DNA from: Alphaproteobacteria bacterium
Lineage (GTDB): Bacteria > Pseudomonadota > Alphaproteobacteria > Rickettsiales > UBA8987
Direction of reading: 5' to 3'
Assembly: GCA_030429625.1 (NCBI GenBank)
Contig: JAUIFA010000002.1
Coordinates: 124,001-188,000, forward strand
Length of the DNA: 64,000 bases
Position 1 is the stretch's first letter, and the number at the start of each line of letters is the position of its first letter. A model generated the notes under the pieces. The model ran no database searches, had not been told where the DNA came from, and saw only the letters and a list, made by a program, of their open reading frames with translations. Below, piece by piece: positions 43,695 to 53,240 of the stretch. Made by a program: the position numbers and the translations under genes.

Positions 43695-43727
43695 TTGGAT
43701 TCCCAGCACTTTGTGCTGAGAATGACA
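43695..43727. repeat. Short palindromic repeat, TGGATTCCCAGC type
   Basis: The unit runs from TTGGATTCCCAGCAC to GTGCTGAGAATGACA around a 3-base loop. It is one copy of the family whose ends are TGGATYC and ATGAC, seen again at 46469-46683, 50447, 50783 and 52070. It lies in the 103-base gap between tmk and holB, which has no other feature. Confidence 0.8.
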
Positions 43728-43750
43728 GAAAATAAAGAAACAGGGTAATT

Positions 43751-44803
43751 ATGGAAGATTTAATCTTACATCCGAGGGAAAACCCTTATTTGACCGGACA
43801 TGAGGCGGTAGAGAAATTGCTTCTTGAGGCCATTGCGAATCAGACAATAGCAGGTTCATGGCTGATTACTGGACCCAAGGGTATCGGTAAGGCAACGCTA
43901 GCCTATCGTTTGGCTAGATATTTATTTGCATATGATAATGAAGAGCAACTATTTGGGGAGGGTGATTCAAGCCTTTATCTTTCCAAAGAACATTCTATCT
44001 TTCATCGTATGGTCAGTGGTGGTTTGGGCGACATGATCACGGTGGAAGTCAACCATGAGGAAGGAAGAAGCGAAATTACGGTGGATGAGATTCGTCAAGT
44101 GGGTAAATTCTTAAGTCAGACCGCCTCTGAATCACGTTGGCGTGTGGTGATTATTGATGCGGCCGATGAAATGAATCGTAACGCGTCCAATGCGCTATTG
44201 AAAATTCTTGAGGAGCCGCCTAAAAACACGGTGATTTTGTTGGTCAGTCATTGTCCAGGAAAATTATTGCCCACCATTCGTTCACGCTGCCGTTTTGTGA
44301 AATTACGTCCGCTGGAACAAAAAAAGGTAATGGATTTATTGGGAACAATAGACGAAGACCTCCACCCAAAAGCTGCAGAATTTGCCTCTGTTTTGAGCAA
44401 TGGTTCGCCGGGGATGGCCATAGAATTATACATGCTTTCAGGGTTGGAGCTTTATGAGGAGTCTCTCTCTATTTTCAGTACTCTGCCTAGTTTGGAAGTT
44501 ACGGCAATTCAGGTTTTGGGCGATAAATTGGCCGGAAAGGACAATTACCATCAATGGCGGATGACGACCTATCTTTTAGAGTGGTTTTTGGCTAAAGCAG
44601 TGCGCAGCAAGATCACGGGAGAAAAATATCGAGAATTTATCACAGATGAAAATACGATATGTCAAAAACTTCAGACACATTATTCAGTTGACCAATTGGT
44701 AAAGTTGTGGGAAAAGATCGGCCAAATAGTGGCGCAGAGCGATGGCTTGAACATTGACAGAAAGCTTGCGACCCAGCAGATATTCGGTGCGTTTATCAAA
44801 TAG
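43751..44803 (+). CDS. holB: DNA polymerase III delta prime subunit
   Basis: 350 residues. Clamp-loader AAA+ features: P-loop-like GPKGIGKATLAYRLARYL, ITVDEIRQVGKFLSQTASESRWRVVIIDAADEMNRNASNALLKILEEPPKNTVILLVSHCPGKLLPTIRSRCRFVKLRPL, including the sensor 1 and SRC motif. The C-terminal collar domain is helical. It is part of the complex that loads the sliding clamp at replication forks. Placement after tmk is conserved. Confidence 0.93.
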   Translation: MEDLILHPRENPYLTGHEAVEKLLLEAIANQTIAGSWLITGPKGIGKATLAYRLARYLFAYDNEEQLFGEGDSSLYLSKEHSIFHRMVSGGLGDMITVEVNHEEGRSEITVDEIRQVGKFLSQTASESRWRVVIIDAADEMNRNASNALLKILEEPPKNTVILLVSHCPGKLLPTIRSRCRFVKLRPLEQKKVMDLLGTIDEDLHPKAAEFASVLSNGSPGMAIELYMLSGLELYEESLSIFSTLPSLEVTAIQVLGDKLAGKDNYHQWRMTTYLLEWFLAKAVRSKITGEKYREFITDENTICQKLQTHYSVDQLVKLWEKIGQIVAQSDGLNIDRKLATQQIFGAFIK

Positions 44804-44842
44804 AAGATTGCCTAAGAGCCATCAACCATAATGGAAGAAATT

Positions 44843-46468
44843 ATGACGGAAAAAACTTTTTATGTCACCACACCCATTTATTATGTGAACGACAAACCGC
44901 ATATTGGCCATGCATATACGACCATTGCGTGCGATGTGTTGGCGCGTTTTATGAAGCTCGATGGCTATGACGTGAAATTTACCACCGGTACGGACGAACA
45001 CGGGCAAAAGGTGGACAAAGCGGCAAAAGATAAGGGCATTGATCCGCAGAAATTTACCGATGAAGTGTCGCAGTCTTTCCGTGACCTAGTGCGTTGCCCT
45101 AGCGGCGGTGGGCATAATTTGCTCAATTGTATCAATAACGATTTTATTCGCACCACCGAGCCGCGTCACAAAAAAGCCGCACAGGCTCTATGGAAGCGTA
45201 TTGAAGACAATGGTTATATCTATAAAGATACGTATGGTGGCTGGTATGCGATTCGTGATGAGGCCTATTATCAGGAAAATGAGCTGACCGAAAAAGACGG
45301 CAAAAAAATTGCCCCTTCCGGCGCGGAAGTGGAATGGGTGGAAGAGGAAAGTTATTTTTTCAAGCTCTCGGCATTTCAGAAAAGGCTGGTGGATTTTTAT
45401 GAGGCACATGCGGACTTTATCTTCCCGGAGAGCCGCAGAAATGAGGTGATGAGCTTTGTCAAAGGCGGCAAAGATTTTGAAGAAGGTGCGCTGAAAGACC
45501 TTTCCATTTCTCGTACCACTTTTGATTGGGGGGTAGAAGTGCCCGGTGATTCTGCTCATGTGATGTATGTGTGGATTGACGCGCTGTGTAACTATCTTAC
45601 CTCGGCTGGCTTCCCTGATGATATGGACAATTTCACCAAATATTGGGGCACGCAAGAAAACCGTAAGGCCGTCCATGTGGTGGGAAAAGACATTTTACGT
45701 TTCCATGCGGTCTATTGGCCGGCCTTTTTGATGGCGGCGGAGTTGCCCCTGCCCAAGCAGATTGTGGCGCATGGTTGGTGGACGATTGAGGGTGAGAAGA
45801 TGTCCAAATCTCTGGGCAATGTGATTTCTCCGCAGGAATTGGTCGACAATTTTGGGCTGGATCAGCTGCGTTATTTTATGCTGCGCGCGATGCCGTTTGG
45901 CAATGATGGGGATTTTAATCGTGAGCGTCTGGCCGAAGTAGTCAATGCGGATTTGGCCAACAATATCGGTAACTTGGCGCAACGTACACTCTCGATGATC
46001 CAGAAAAACTGTGACGGTAAAGTGCCTGAATTTGGAGAAGATAATACTGATTTGTTGGAAGAAGTAAAAACTATTCTGTCCATTGATAATAGAAATCCTG
46101 GGTCATATTTTTCTAATATGCGTTCAGATAGTTATAAACATTCGATAGGGTTTGATATGGCATTGATGGATGTTATGGCAGCATCTTCTCGTACCAATGA
46201 ATATTTTGCAGAAAATGCGCCTTGGGCGTTAAAAAAGGAAGGTAAGCTGGATGAAATGGGTAATGTGTTATACCATACGGCTGAGGCCATTCGTCGCATT
46301 GCCATTGTGCTGCAACCGTTTTGCCCAACAGCTGCCGGTAAGATTCTTGATCAACTGGCCGTGCCGCAAAACCAGCGGATGTTCAAGCATCTAACAGACG
46401 AATTTGCCTTACAGTCAGGAACAAAACTGCCCGCACCGGAAGGCGTCTTCCCCCGTATTGAGAAATAA
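44843..46468 (+). CDS. metG: Methionyl-tRNA synthetase
   Basis: 541 residues from ATG 44843, with GGAAG just upstream; ATG 44831 lacks a site. Class I motifs: HIGH as KPHIGHAYTT near the N-terminus and KMSKS as GEKMSKSLGNVISPQ. ADP-charging motifs TGTDEHGQK and YVWIDALCNYLT are intact. Against the usual short MetG two stretches look inserted: CPSGGGHN after SFRDLVR (about residue 90), and an AT-rich segment around SIDNRNPGSYFSNMRSDSYKHS (about residue 420) in the anticodon-binding part. No C-terminal tRNA-binding domain is present. Confidence 0.95.
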   Translation: MTEKTFYVTTPIYYVNDKPHIGHAYTTIACDVLARFMKLDGYDVKFTTGTDEHGQKVDKAAKDKGIDPQKFTDEVSQSFRDLVRCPSGGGHNLLNCINNDFIRTTEPRHKKAAQALWKRIEDNGYIYKDTYGGWYAIRDEAYYQENELTEKDGKKIAPSGAEVEWVEEESYFFKLSAFQKRLVDFYEAHADFIFPESRRNEVMSFVKGGKDFEEGALKDLSISRTTFDWGVEVPGDSAHVMYVWIDALCNYLTSAGFPDDMDNFTKYWGTQENRKAVHVVGKDILRFHAVYWPAFLMAAELPLPKQIVAHGWWTIEGEKMSKSLGNVISPQELVDNFGLDQLRYFMLRAMPFGNDGDFNRERLAEVVNADLANNIGNLAQRTLSMIQKNCDGKVPEFGEDNTDLLEEVKTILSIDNRNPGSYFSNMRSDSYKHSIGFDMALMDVMAASSRTNEYFAENAPWALKKEGKLDEMGNVLYHTAEAIRRIAIVLQPFCPTAAGKILDQLAVPQNQRMFKHLTDEFALQSGTKLPAPEGVFPRIEK

Positions 46469-46683
46469 CTGGATTCCCAGATTTTGTCTGAGAATGACCA
46501 AAAGGTGTCATCCTGTGGAATTTCGTAGAAATTAGCACAGGATCCATAAAGACTATAGAAGTGGATTCTGCGCAAGCTATCGCTTCACAGAATGACGGAG
46601 TGGTTGGCGTCATCCTGTGGCATGACCACGGGGTCCAGTCTTATTGCACTGGATTCCCAGCCTAACGGCTGAGAATGACACCA
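46469..46683. repeat. Cluster of five short palindromic repeats
   Basis: The 308-base gap between metG and tatD is mostly repeats, head to tail: TGGATTCCCAG...CTGAGAATGACC (46469-46499), TCATCCTGTGG...CACAGGATCCA (about 46507-46545), TGGATTCTGCGCAAGC...GCTTCACAGAATGACGG (about 46560-46600), GTCATCCTGTGGC...GGGGTCCAG (about 46610-46640) and TGGATTCCCAGCC...GGCTGAGAATGACA (about 46647-46682). They belong to three stem types with shared ends. After 46683 about 90 bases lead to tatD with nothing firm. Confidence 0.85.
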
Positions 46684-46776
46684 TAATGGCTTTCCGGATG
46701 AGGGGTCACATTTATAATATTGGCTTGCCTGTTGGGTTGAATTGCTGTTTACTAAACGGGCAGTAAGGGAGTAAAT

Positions 46777-47550
46777 ATGCTTATCGATTCACATTGTCAT
46801 TTAAACTATCCTGAATTTGAGGATTTGCAGGCCACATTGGCACAGGCGAAGGATTTGGGCGTGGAAGTGATGCAGACCATCTCCACCAAACGTTCGGATT
46901 TTGAGCAGGTCATTGCCCTTGCTGAACAATCCCAAAGCATCTATGCCTCTATCGGGGTGCATCCGCATGAGGCTGAGCATCATCAGGATATGACGGTGGA
47001 TGAGCTACTCAAATGGGCGGCGCATGAGCGTGTGATTGGCCTTGGAGAAACCGGGCTGGATTATTATTACGAACATTCCCCGCGCCAAGAGCAGCAGGAT
47101 TTGTTTCGAGTGCATATTGCTGCATCGCAACAATCAGGCTTGCCGGTGATTGTGCACACGCGCGATGCGGACGAAGACACGATCAAAATTCTTCAGGAAG
47201 AGCATAAAAAAGCACCGTTCCCGATTTTGATTCACTGTTTCAGTACTAGCCGCGACATGGCTGAGGCGGCCATTACGCTGGGCGGTTATATTTCAATTTC
47301 GGGCATTGTGACGTTTAATAAAGCGGTGGAATTGCAAGAGATTGTGGCCGATTTGCCGTTGGAGCGTTTGTTGGTGGAAACCGATTCGCCCTATCTTGCG
47401 CCGGTACCTTTCAGGGGGAAGAAGAACCAGCCCGCCTACACCAAATATGTGGCCGAAAAAATTGCCGAGTTAAAAAATATTACGCCGGAGCAGGTGGCAC
47501 AGCAGACCACCGATAATTTTTATAGGCTGTTTACAAAGGCCAAAAGGTAG
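46777..47550 (+). CDS. tatD: TatD family hydrolase
   Basis: 257 residues. Metal ligands of the TatD/YcfH amidohydrolase fold: DSHCHLNYPEFEDL at the start, GETGLDYYYEHSPRQEQ, VHTRDADEDT, ILIHCFSTSRDMAE and LVETDSPYLAPVPFRGKKNQPAY near the end. It is a metal-dependent deoxyribonuclease; in this metG-tatD-MBL context it is the YcfH-type housekeeping member. Six bases separate it from the next gene. Confidence 0.94.
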   Translation: MLIDSHCHLNYPEFEDLQATLAQAKDLGVEVMQTISTKRSDFEQVIALAEQSQSIYASIGVHPHEAEHHQDMTVDELLKWAAHERVIGLGETGLDYYYEHSPRQEQQDLFRVHIAASQQSGLPVIVHTRDADEDTIKILQEEHKKAPFPILIHCFSTSRDMAEAAITLGGYISISGIVTFNKAVELQEIVADLPLERLLVETDSPYLAPVPFRGKKNQPAYTKYVAEKIAELKNITPEQVAQQTTDNFYRLFTKAKR

Positions 47551-47556
47551 GGCGCT

Positions 47557-48330
47557 ATGCACGTGACAATTTTGGGCAGTGGACCTTCTGGCGGAACGCC
47601 ATTAATTGGCTGTGAGTGTGCTGTTTGTAAGTCGAATAACCCTAAGAACAAACGTCGGCGCAGCTCTATTCTGATTGAAAAGAATGAAACCAAGATTCTT
47701 ATAGACACATCGCCGGATTTGCGTCAACAAGCCTTGGACAATGACATCAAAGCGGTCGATGCAATTTTTTACAGCCATGCCCATGCCGATCATACCCACG
47801 GCATTGATGAGGTGCGGGCGTTTAATTACAACGCGGATGCGCCCATTGAAACCTATCTTTTGCAAAAAACATTTGACGAATTGAGTGGGCGCTTTCCTTA
47901 CGCGTTTAAACCAAAAAATGAGGCATATGGCTGGTATAAGCCGTGTTTGGTGCCACATATGATCGCTCATGGAGATGTGGTAGAGATTGGGGGGATAGTG
48001 GTTCAGGCATTTTCACAAATTCATGGTAGCGCTGGGGAAACGCTGGGGTTTAGAATTGGAGATTTTGTATATTCTACCGATCTAAATGAGTTGCCTGAAG
48101 AATCATTTGACATAATAACAGGTGCTAAAATCTGGGTGATTGGTTGTTTGCAGCGTGAACCTGCGCCCACCCATGCGCATTTGGAACTGGCGCTGGAGTG
48201 GATCAACCGCATCAAACCCCAGCAGGCTATCTTAACCCATATGGGACATGACTTCGAATATGAAGCCTTATTGGAGGAATTGCCTAATAATGTTGTTCCT
48301 GCCTACGATAATATGGTTGTGAAAATCTGA
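47557..48330 (+). CDS. MBL-fold metallohydrolase (PhnP-like)
   Basis: 257 residues. The metallo-beta-lactamase motif HAHADHTHGID gives the two-metal site, followed by QIHGSAGETLGFRIGDFVYSTDLNELPEE and ILTHMGHDFEYE. An N-terminal Cys pair (LIGCECAVCKSNNPKNKRRRSSILIE) fits the extra zinc site of PhnP and relatives. These act as cyclic phosphodiesterases. Its place after metG and tatD is conserved in Alphaproteobacteria, which favours a general nucleotide role over phosphonate use. Confidence 0.9.
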   Translation: MHVTILGSGPSGGTPLIGCECAVCKSNNPKNKRRRSSILIEKNETKILIDTSPDLRQQALDNDIKAVDAIFYSHAHADHTHGIDEVRAFNYNADAPIETYLLQKTFDELSGRFPYAFKPKNEAYGWYKPCLVPHMIAHGDVVEIGGIVVQAFSQIHGSAGETLGFRIGDFVYSTDLNELPEESFDIITGAKIWVIGCLQREPAPTHAHLELALEWINRIKPQQAILTHMGHDFEYEALLEELPNNVVPAYDNMVVKI

Positions 48331-48380
48331 TATTTGTTTATAGTAGCGCATCATGATAAGTGTGGATTGAAGGTATTTAT

Positions 48381-49232
48381 ATGCATGTGTGTGATAAAAA
48401 AGATATTCAAACATCTTTACTATCGATTGGGCTGACTTTAAGCAAGGAACGAAAACAGCAGGGTCATTCAGTAGAGGATGTCGCAGACTATACGCGTATT
48501 CGTGTTGCGTTTCTAAGCGCGATTGAAAACGGTGAATTTGACTTGTTACCTGAGGGAATCTATCCACGTTTGTACGTGAAGTCTTATTGTGAATTCTTAA
48601 AAATTGATCCCAGTGAACTCTTGGAAAAATTTGATGATGTTTCGGATGAAGAGGATGAAACAAAGATAGAGGAACAGCGGGTTAAGGCTTCATACAGAGA
48701 TGTGTCTCCGGCTCAGATGGTGGTGGTTCTGTCTTTATTTTTTGCCCTGTTTGCCGGAGCAATTTATGTCATTCAAGAAAATAATCAGGAAATTTTGCAG
48801 ACTAAAGATGTGGAAAAAATTCAGGAAGAAGAAATTGCATCTGTTGCACCCATCTCGGCAGAAATGGTTGTGATGGTGGGTAGCCCTATGAAAGTTTCTC
48901 TTATAGATGAACAAGGCAAGGTAGTAAAAGAGAAAGAGATGGACGAAGCCGATGTTTTGTTTATTCCTAAGGACGGAGAGTTGGTAATTCAGGCTAAAAA
49001 CTTAGAGGATTTGATATTTTTTGCGGACGGGAATAAGGTGGCATCCTTTGAAAACTTAGAGCAGAAGAATGAAGGTCTTGTTGTTGATGTGTATAAATTG
49101 CTGGCCAATGTGGAATCTGAAATGCCTGTTGAGAATGATCATTCGGTTGAGATAAAAGATGTGTTTGATAAAGCGTTGGGAGACATTCAAACCCGTAAAA
49201 AAGTGGTAGCTAAACCCGAACATAGCGAGTGA
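48381..49232 (+). CDS. rodZ: RodZ-like helix-turn-helix membrane protein
   Basis: 283 residues from ATG 48381. The N-terminal HTH of RodZ type spans about residues 10-85 ([68 protein letters not shown]). One membrane helix ([21 protein letters not shown]) follows at about residue 120, then a periplasmic DUF4115-like domain. RodZ links MreB to the elongasome and shapes the cell. The adjacent ispG is the usual neighbour. Confidence 0.88.
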   Translation: MHVCDKKDIQTSLLSIGLTLSKERKQQGHSVEDVADYTRIRVAFLSAIENGEFDLLPEGIYPRLYVKSYCEFLKIDPSELLEKFDDVSDEEDETKIEEQRVKASYRDVSPAQMVVVLSLFFALFAGAIYVIQENNQEILQTKDVEKIQEEEIASVAPISAEMVVMVGSPMKVSLIDEQGKVVKEKEMDEADVLFIPKDGELVIQAKNLEDLIFFADGNKVASFENLEQKNEGLVVDVYKLLANVESEMPVENDHSVEIKDVFDKALGDIQTRKKVVAKPEHSE

Positions 49233-49236
49233 TAAC

Positions 49237-50493
49237 GTGTTACCAAAACGTCATAAGGTGTATGTAGGTCAGGTAGCCATTGGTGATGATGCGCCGGTGG
49301 TGGTGCAGTCGATGACCAATACTGATACGGCGGATATTGATTCAACCGTCAAACAAGTTATTGAGCTGGCCGATGCCGGTTCAGAAATTATACGCATTAC
49401 GGTGAATAACGAAGAATCCGCTGCGGCAGTGGAGGAAATTCGCCGCCGGTTGGATGAAGCTGGTTATGATGTCCCTCTGGTGGGAGATTTTCACTATAAC
49501 GGTCACAGCTTGTTGGAAAAATATCCGGCCTGTGCGCAAGGGCTAGCCAAATATCGGATCAATCCCGGAAATGTAGGCTTTGGTAAAAAACGGGATGATC
49601 AGTTCGCCCGCATGATTGAATGCGCCATAAAATACGACAAACCGGTGCGCATTGGAGTCAATTGGGGCAGTTTGGATCAAGCTCTGCTGGCAAAAATGCT
49701 CGATGAGAATGCCCAATCTTCCAACCCGAAAGAGCTGGAAGAAGTACAGAAAGAGGCGCTGATTCAATCCGCCTTACTCAGCGCAAAACAGGCCGAAGAC
49801 ATTGGTCTGGCGGCAGATAAAATCATTCTTTCCTGCAAGGTGAGTGACGTGCAGATGTTGGTGGACGTGTATCAGAGTCTGGCCAAAGCGTCTGGCTACG
49901 CGCTGCATCTTGGTTTGACCGAAGCAGGGATGGGCATCAAGGGCATGGTGGCTTCTACTGCGGCGTTGAGTTTGTTGCTGCAACAGGGCATTGGCGATAC
50001 GATTCGGGTATCGATTACGCCAGAACCCGGCAGCCCGCGCACCAAAGAGGTGCAGGTGGCACAGGAAATCTTGCAGTCAATGGGCTTGCGTTCTTTTACG
50101 CCACAAGTCACGGCGTGCCCGGGTTGTGGGCGAACAACGTCCACTGTGTTTCAAGAGCTGGCGCAGGAAATTGAGCAGTTTATTCAGCGCTCCATGCCCG
50201 CATGGCGCGAGGAATATGAGGGCGTAGAAGCCATGAAAATTGCGGTGATGGGCTGCATTGTTAACGGGCCGGGGGAAAGCAAACACGCCAATATCGGTAT
50301 TAGCTTACCCGGAACAGGAGAAGCACCCGCTGCGCCGGTCTTTGTGGACGGACAGAAGGTGGCTACCCTACGCGGAGATGGCATCGCAAAAGAATTTCAA
50401 GAGATGGTAATGGACTACATCAAAACCCATTATACCCCATTGTCGTCATCCTGTGGGATGCGCAGCATCAGCACAGGATCCACAGGAAAATAA
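49237..50493 (+). CDS. ispG: 4-hydroxy-3-methylbut-2-enyl diphosphate synthase
   Basis: 418 residues, GTG start 5 bases after the previous stop. Iron-sulfur ligands are in [19 protein letters not shown] (CxxC) and [21 protein letters not shown]. Early motif [21 protein letters not shown] is typical. It makes HMBPP in the MEP pathway, using a 4Fe-4S centre, downstream of Dxr encoded at 18 kb. The last about 15 residues ([16 protein letters not shown]) are translated from a copy of the short palindromic repeat, so the 3' end of the gene has been replaced or extended by the element. Confidence 0.96.
   Translation: MLPKRHKVYVGQVAIGDDAPVVVQSMTNTDTADIDSTVKQVIELADAGSEIIRITVNNEESAAAVEEIRRRLDEAGYDVPLVGDFHYNGHSLLEKYPACAQGLAKYRINPGNVGFGKKRDDQFARMIECAIKYDKPVRIGVNWGSLDQALLAKMLDENAQSSNPKELEEVQKEALIQSALLSAKQAEDIGLAADKIILSCKVSDVQMLVDVYQSLAKASGYALHLGLTEAGMGIKGMVASTAALSLLLQQGIGDTIRVSITPEPGSPRTKEVQVAQEILQSMGLRSFTPQVTACPGCGRTTSTVFQELAQEIEQFIQRSMPAWREEYEGVEAMKIAVMGCIVNGPGESKHANIGISLPGTGEAPAAPVFVDGQKVATLRGDGIAKEFQEMVMDYIKTHYTPLSSSCGMRSISTGSTGK
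50447..50488. repeat. Short palindromic repeat inside the 3' end of ispG
   Basis: GTCATCCTGTGGGATGC...GCACAGGATCCA, of the same type as the copies at 46507 and 46610. It encodes the final residues of IspG, and the base run CACAGGA next to its end places AGGA (50484-50487) 7 bases before the next gene's ATG. Confidence 0.85.
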
Positions 50494-50494
50494 T

Positions 50495-50782
50495 ATGAAA
50501 GCAGGGTATATTTATATTATGGCCAGCAGACATCATGGCACGTTATATGTGGGTGTCACCTCGAACATTGTAAAACGGGTCTATGAGCATAAACAGGGTT
50601 TGGTGGATGGTTTTACCAAAAAATATGATATAAAAAATCTTGTGCATTATGAAACATATGACGATATAGAAAGTGCTATACTGCATGAAAAGAAGTTAAA
50701 ACACCTGAAAAGGCAAAAGAAAATAGAGATTGTTGAAAAAGACAATCCCAATTGGAGCGATCTGTATGATCGCCTGATTTGA
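50495..50782 (+). CDS. GIY-YIG nuclease family protein
   Basis: 95 residues from ATG 50495. The GIY-YIG core starts at once: YIYIMASRHHGTLYVGVTSNIVKRVYEHKQGLVDGFTKKYDIKNLVHYETYDDIESAILHEKKLKHLKRQKKIEIVEKDNPNWSDLYDRL, with catalytic Tyr, Arg and Glu in place. This short stand-alone form is common, often in several copies, in alphaproteobacterial genomes; its biological role is not settled. It is flanked on both sides by palindromic repeats, one giving its ribosome binding site, which suggests the gene moved with or between such elements. Confidence 0.9.
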   Translation: MKAGYIYIMASRHHGTLYVGVTSNIVKRVYEHKQGLVDGFTKKYDIKNLVHYETYDDIESAILHEKKLKHLKRQKKIEIVEKDNPNWSDLYDRLI

Positions 50783-50823
50783 TATGGATTCTGTGCAAGC
50801 TGGCGCTTCACAGAATGACGGAT
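50783..50823. repeat. Short palindromic repeat, TGGATTCTGTGCAAGC type
   Basis: TGGATTCTGTGCAAGC ... GCTTCACAGAATGACGG, starting directly after the GIY-YIG stop and ending about 25 bases before hisS. Stem type as at 46560 and 52070. Confidence 0.85.
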
Positions 50824-50847
50824 TGAGATAGGGCAATGGAGCACATA

Positions 50848-52065
50848 ATGAGCAAGAAATTACAGGCAATTCGGGGAACGGTGGATCTTTGTGGTGAGGA
50901 ATATCGCCTGCATCAGGCCATTCGGCAGGTGGCCTCCGATATTGGTCAATTATATGGGTTTGAGGGCTGCGCCACGCCGGTGTTTGAATCCACGGATGTG
51001 TATAAACGTACGCTGGGGGAAAGCTCGGACGTGGTGAACAAAGAAATGTATAGCTTTGAAAGTAAAGGCGGGGATAGCCTCACCTTGCGTCCAGAATTTA
51101 CCGCCGGAGTGGCGCGGGCATTTATCTCCAATGGCTGGCAGCAGAATTTGCCGATGAAGTTGTTTTCCGCCGGGCCGTTATTCCGTTATGAACGTCCGCA
51201 GAAAGGTCGTCAGCGTCAGTTTCACCAGATCAATTTTGAATGGCTGGGCGCAGCCGATCCTTCTGCCGACGTGCAGTTGATTGCGCTGGCTAGCCAGATT
51301 CTTGGTGCGCTGAAAATTACACATTATACGCTGGAGCTCAACAGTTTGGGCGATGAAGAAAGTAGGCAGAATTACCGTGCTGCGCTGGTAGAGTATCTGG
51401 CAGACTATCAAGGTCAGCTCTCTGAAGACAGTCAAAATCGTTTACAGGTTAACCCGTTGCGAATTTTGGATTCTAAGGACGAGGGGGACAGAAAGATTAT
51501 TGCCGATGCGCCAAAGACGGTGGATTATTTAAGCGATAATTCTCAGCAGATTTTGCAATCTGTCACGGATGGTTTGGATGCGTTGGGCATTGCCTATCAC
51601 GTGAACCCAAAAATTGTTCGTGGGCTGGATTATTATAACGACGTGGTGTTTGAATTTGTTTCCGACGATGAGCGTATCGGTGCGCAGAGTACCATCTTGG
51701 CCGGTGGGCGTTACGACCGCCTCATTGGGCAGATGGGTGGGGGTGATACGCCGGCTGCAGGCTTTGCTGCTGGGGTAGAACGCTTGGCATTGATTGCCGG
51801 TATTGTACCACAAAAAGCAGGCGCGGCATTTATTTTACCGGATGATGACAGCCAGAATCAGGCGGCTTTGGCACTGGCACAACGGTTGCGTGCGCAAGGG
51901 CAAGCGGTGGAGTTGCTAGCCGGAGGCAATTTTAATAAACGCATGAAAAAAGCCAATAATCGTGGGGCAGATGCGATAATCATATTGCGTGAAGACGAAA
52001 AACCGCTAGTAAAGTCAGAGAATGCGCAAAGACTGAGCGAATTAGAAAAATTATTGGAATCGTAG
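50848..52065 (+). CDS. hisS: Histidyl-tRNA synthetase
   Basis: 405 residues from ATG 50848, with GGAG 6 bases upstream. Class II motifs: motif 1 region with FEGCATPVFESTDVYKRTLGESSDVVNKEMYSF; motif 2 LFSAGPLFRYERPQKGRQRQFHQINFEWLG; HisA motif GLDYYNDVVFEF; and motif 3 AAGFAAGVERLAL. A C-terminal anticodon-binding domain follows. It charges tRNA-His. The stop is followed at once by palindromic repeats. Confidence 0.96.
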   Translation: MSKKLQAIRGTVDLCGEEYRLHQAIRQVASDIGQLYGFEGCATPVFESTDVYKRTLGESSDVVNKEMYSFESKGGDSLTLRPEFTAGVARAFISNGWQQNLPMKLFSAGPLFRYERPQKGRQRQFHQINFEWLGAADPSADVQLIALASQILGALKITHYTLELNSLGDEESRQNYRAALVEYLADYQGQLSEDSQNRLQVNPLRILDSKDEGDRKIIADAPKTVDYLSDNSQQILQSVTDGLDALGIAYHVNPKIVRGLDYYNDVVFEFVSDDERIGAQSTILAGGRYDRLIGQMGGGDTPAAGFAAGVERLALIAGIVPQKAGAAFILPDDDSQNQAALALAQRLRAQGQAVELLAGGNFNKRMKKANNRGADAIIILREDEKPLVKSENAQRLSELEKLLES

Positions 52066-52069
52066 CATG

Positions 52070-52150
52070 TCATTCTGTGAAGCGATGGCTTGCACAGAAT
52101 CCATTTTTAATAGATCCTGTGCCAATTAATACATTAATTCCACAGGATAA
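52070..52150. repeat. Two adjacent short palindromic repeats
   Basis: First copy 52070-52107 (GTCATTCTGTGAAGC...GCTTGCACAGAATCCA), second about 52112-52150 (GATCCTGTGCCAATTAAT...ATTAATTCCACAGGATAA). They fill the hisS-prfA gap and could end hisS transcription, though no T run follows. Confidence 0.8.
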
Positions 52151-52172
52151 CAAAAATATAAGAGAATAACAG

Positions 52173-53240
52173 ATGAGCTTTGAAGAAAAATTAGAATCCA
52201 TTGTTGCCAAACATCATGATATTGGTGAGAAGCTGGCAGATCCGGGGAAGTTAGACAATAAAGATTTCGCCAGTATGTCTAAAGAATATTCGGATTTGAC
52301 CGAAGTGGTGGAGAAAATTAACCATTATATTGAACAGAAAAAGTCTATTCCGGAGCTGGAAGAGATGCTTTCTGACCCTGAAATGAAGGCCATGGCACAA
52401 GAAGAATTGGACGAAATTAAGCGTAGCCTGCCGGACGAAGAACATGAAATTAAACTGGCTTTGTTACCCAAAGACAAAGACGACGATAAGAACGTGATTG
52501 TGGAATTCCGTGCCGGAACAGGAGGGGACGAAGCCGCGCTTTTTGCCGGAGATTTGATGGGCATGTACATGCGCTATGCCGATAAAATGGGCTGGAAAAC
52601 TGAAATTCTTTCCACTTCAGAATCGGAGTCGGGTGGTTATAAAGAGGCAACCATTTCCATTTCTGGGCGTAATGTGTTCCGCCGCATGAAATTTGAATCC
52701 GGTGTGCATCGGGTACAGCGTGTTCCGGCAACCGAAACACAAGGGCGCGTGCATACGTCCGCCGCCACGGTGGCGGTGTTGCCAGAGGCGGAGGACGTGG
52801 ACGTGGTGATCAATGAGGCGGATTTAAAAATTGATGTCTATCGAGCCAGTGGTCCGGGCGGACAGTCGGTTAACACCACCGACAGTGCCGTACGCATTAC
52901 GCACGTTCCCACGGGCATTGTGGTGCAGAATCAGGATCAGAAATCCCAGCATAAAAACAAAGAAAAGGCGATGCGAATTCTCAAAACCCGAATTTATGAA
53001 GTGCAGCGTGAACAGGCCGATGCGGAACGTGCGGCAGATCGTAAGTCACAAATTGGTTCGGGGGATCGTTCCGAGCGCATCCGCACCTATAACTTTCCGC
53101 AAGGGCGGGTCAGTGATCACCGTATCAATCTAACGCTTTATAAAATCAACGAGATTGTTGCCAGCGGTGAATTGGACGAGTTAATTGACGCACTCATTGC
53201 CGAAGATCAGGCCGCAAAATTATCTCAATCTGTTGCGTAA
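52173..53240 (+). CDS. prfA: Peptide chain release factor 1
   Basis: 355 residues. The codon-recognition region follows [37 protein letters not shown]; the catalytic GGQ lies in [46 protein letters not shown] is the RF1 signature. It terminates at UAA and UAG. The stop overlaps the ATG of prmC, whose product methylates the GGQ glutamine. Confidence 0.97.
   Translation: MSFEEKLESIVAKHHDIGEKLADPGKLDNKDFASMSKEYSDLTEVVEKINHYIEQKKSIPELEEMLSDPEMKAMAQEELDEIKRSLPDEEHEIKLALLPKDKDDDKNVIVEFRAGTGGDEAALFAGDLMGMYMRYADKMGWKTEILSTSESESGGYKEATISISGRNVFRRMKFESGVHRVQRVPATETQGRVHTSAATVAVLPEAEDVDVVINEADLKIDVYRASGPGGQSVNTTDSAVRITHVPTGIVVQNQDQKSQHKNKEKAMRILKTRIYEVQREQADAERAADRKSQIGSGDRSERIRTYNFPQGRVSDHRINLTLYKINEIVASGELDELIDALIAEDQAAKLSQSVA

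Noticed and set aside
46469-46683. Repeat cluster as a CRISPR array
   Set aside because: Units are palindromes of three types with no constant spacers, and no cas genes are in the window.
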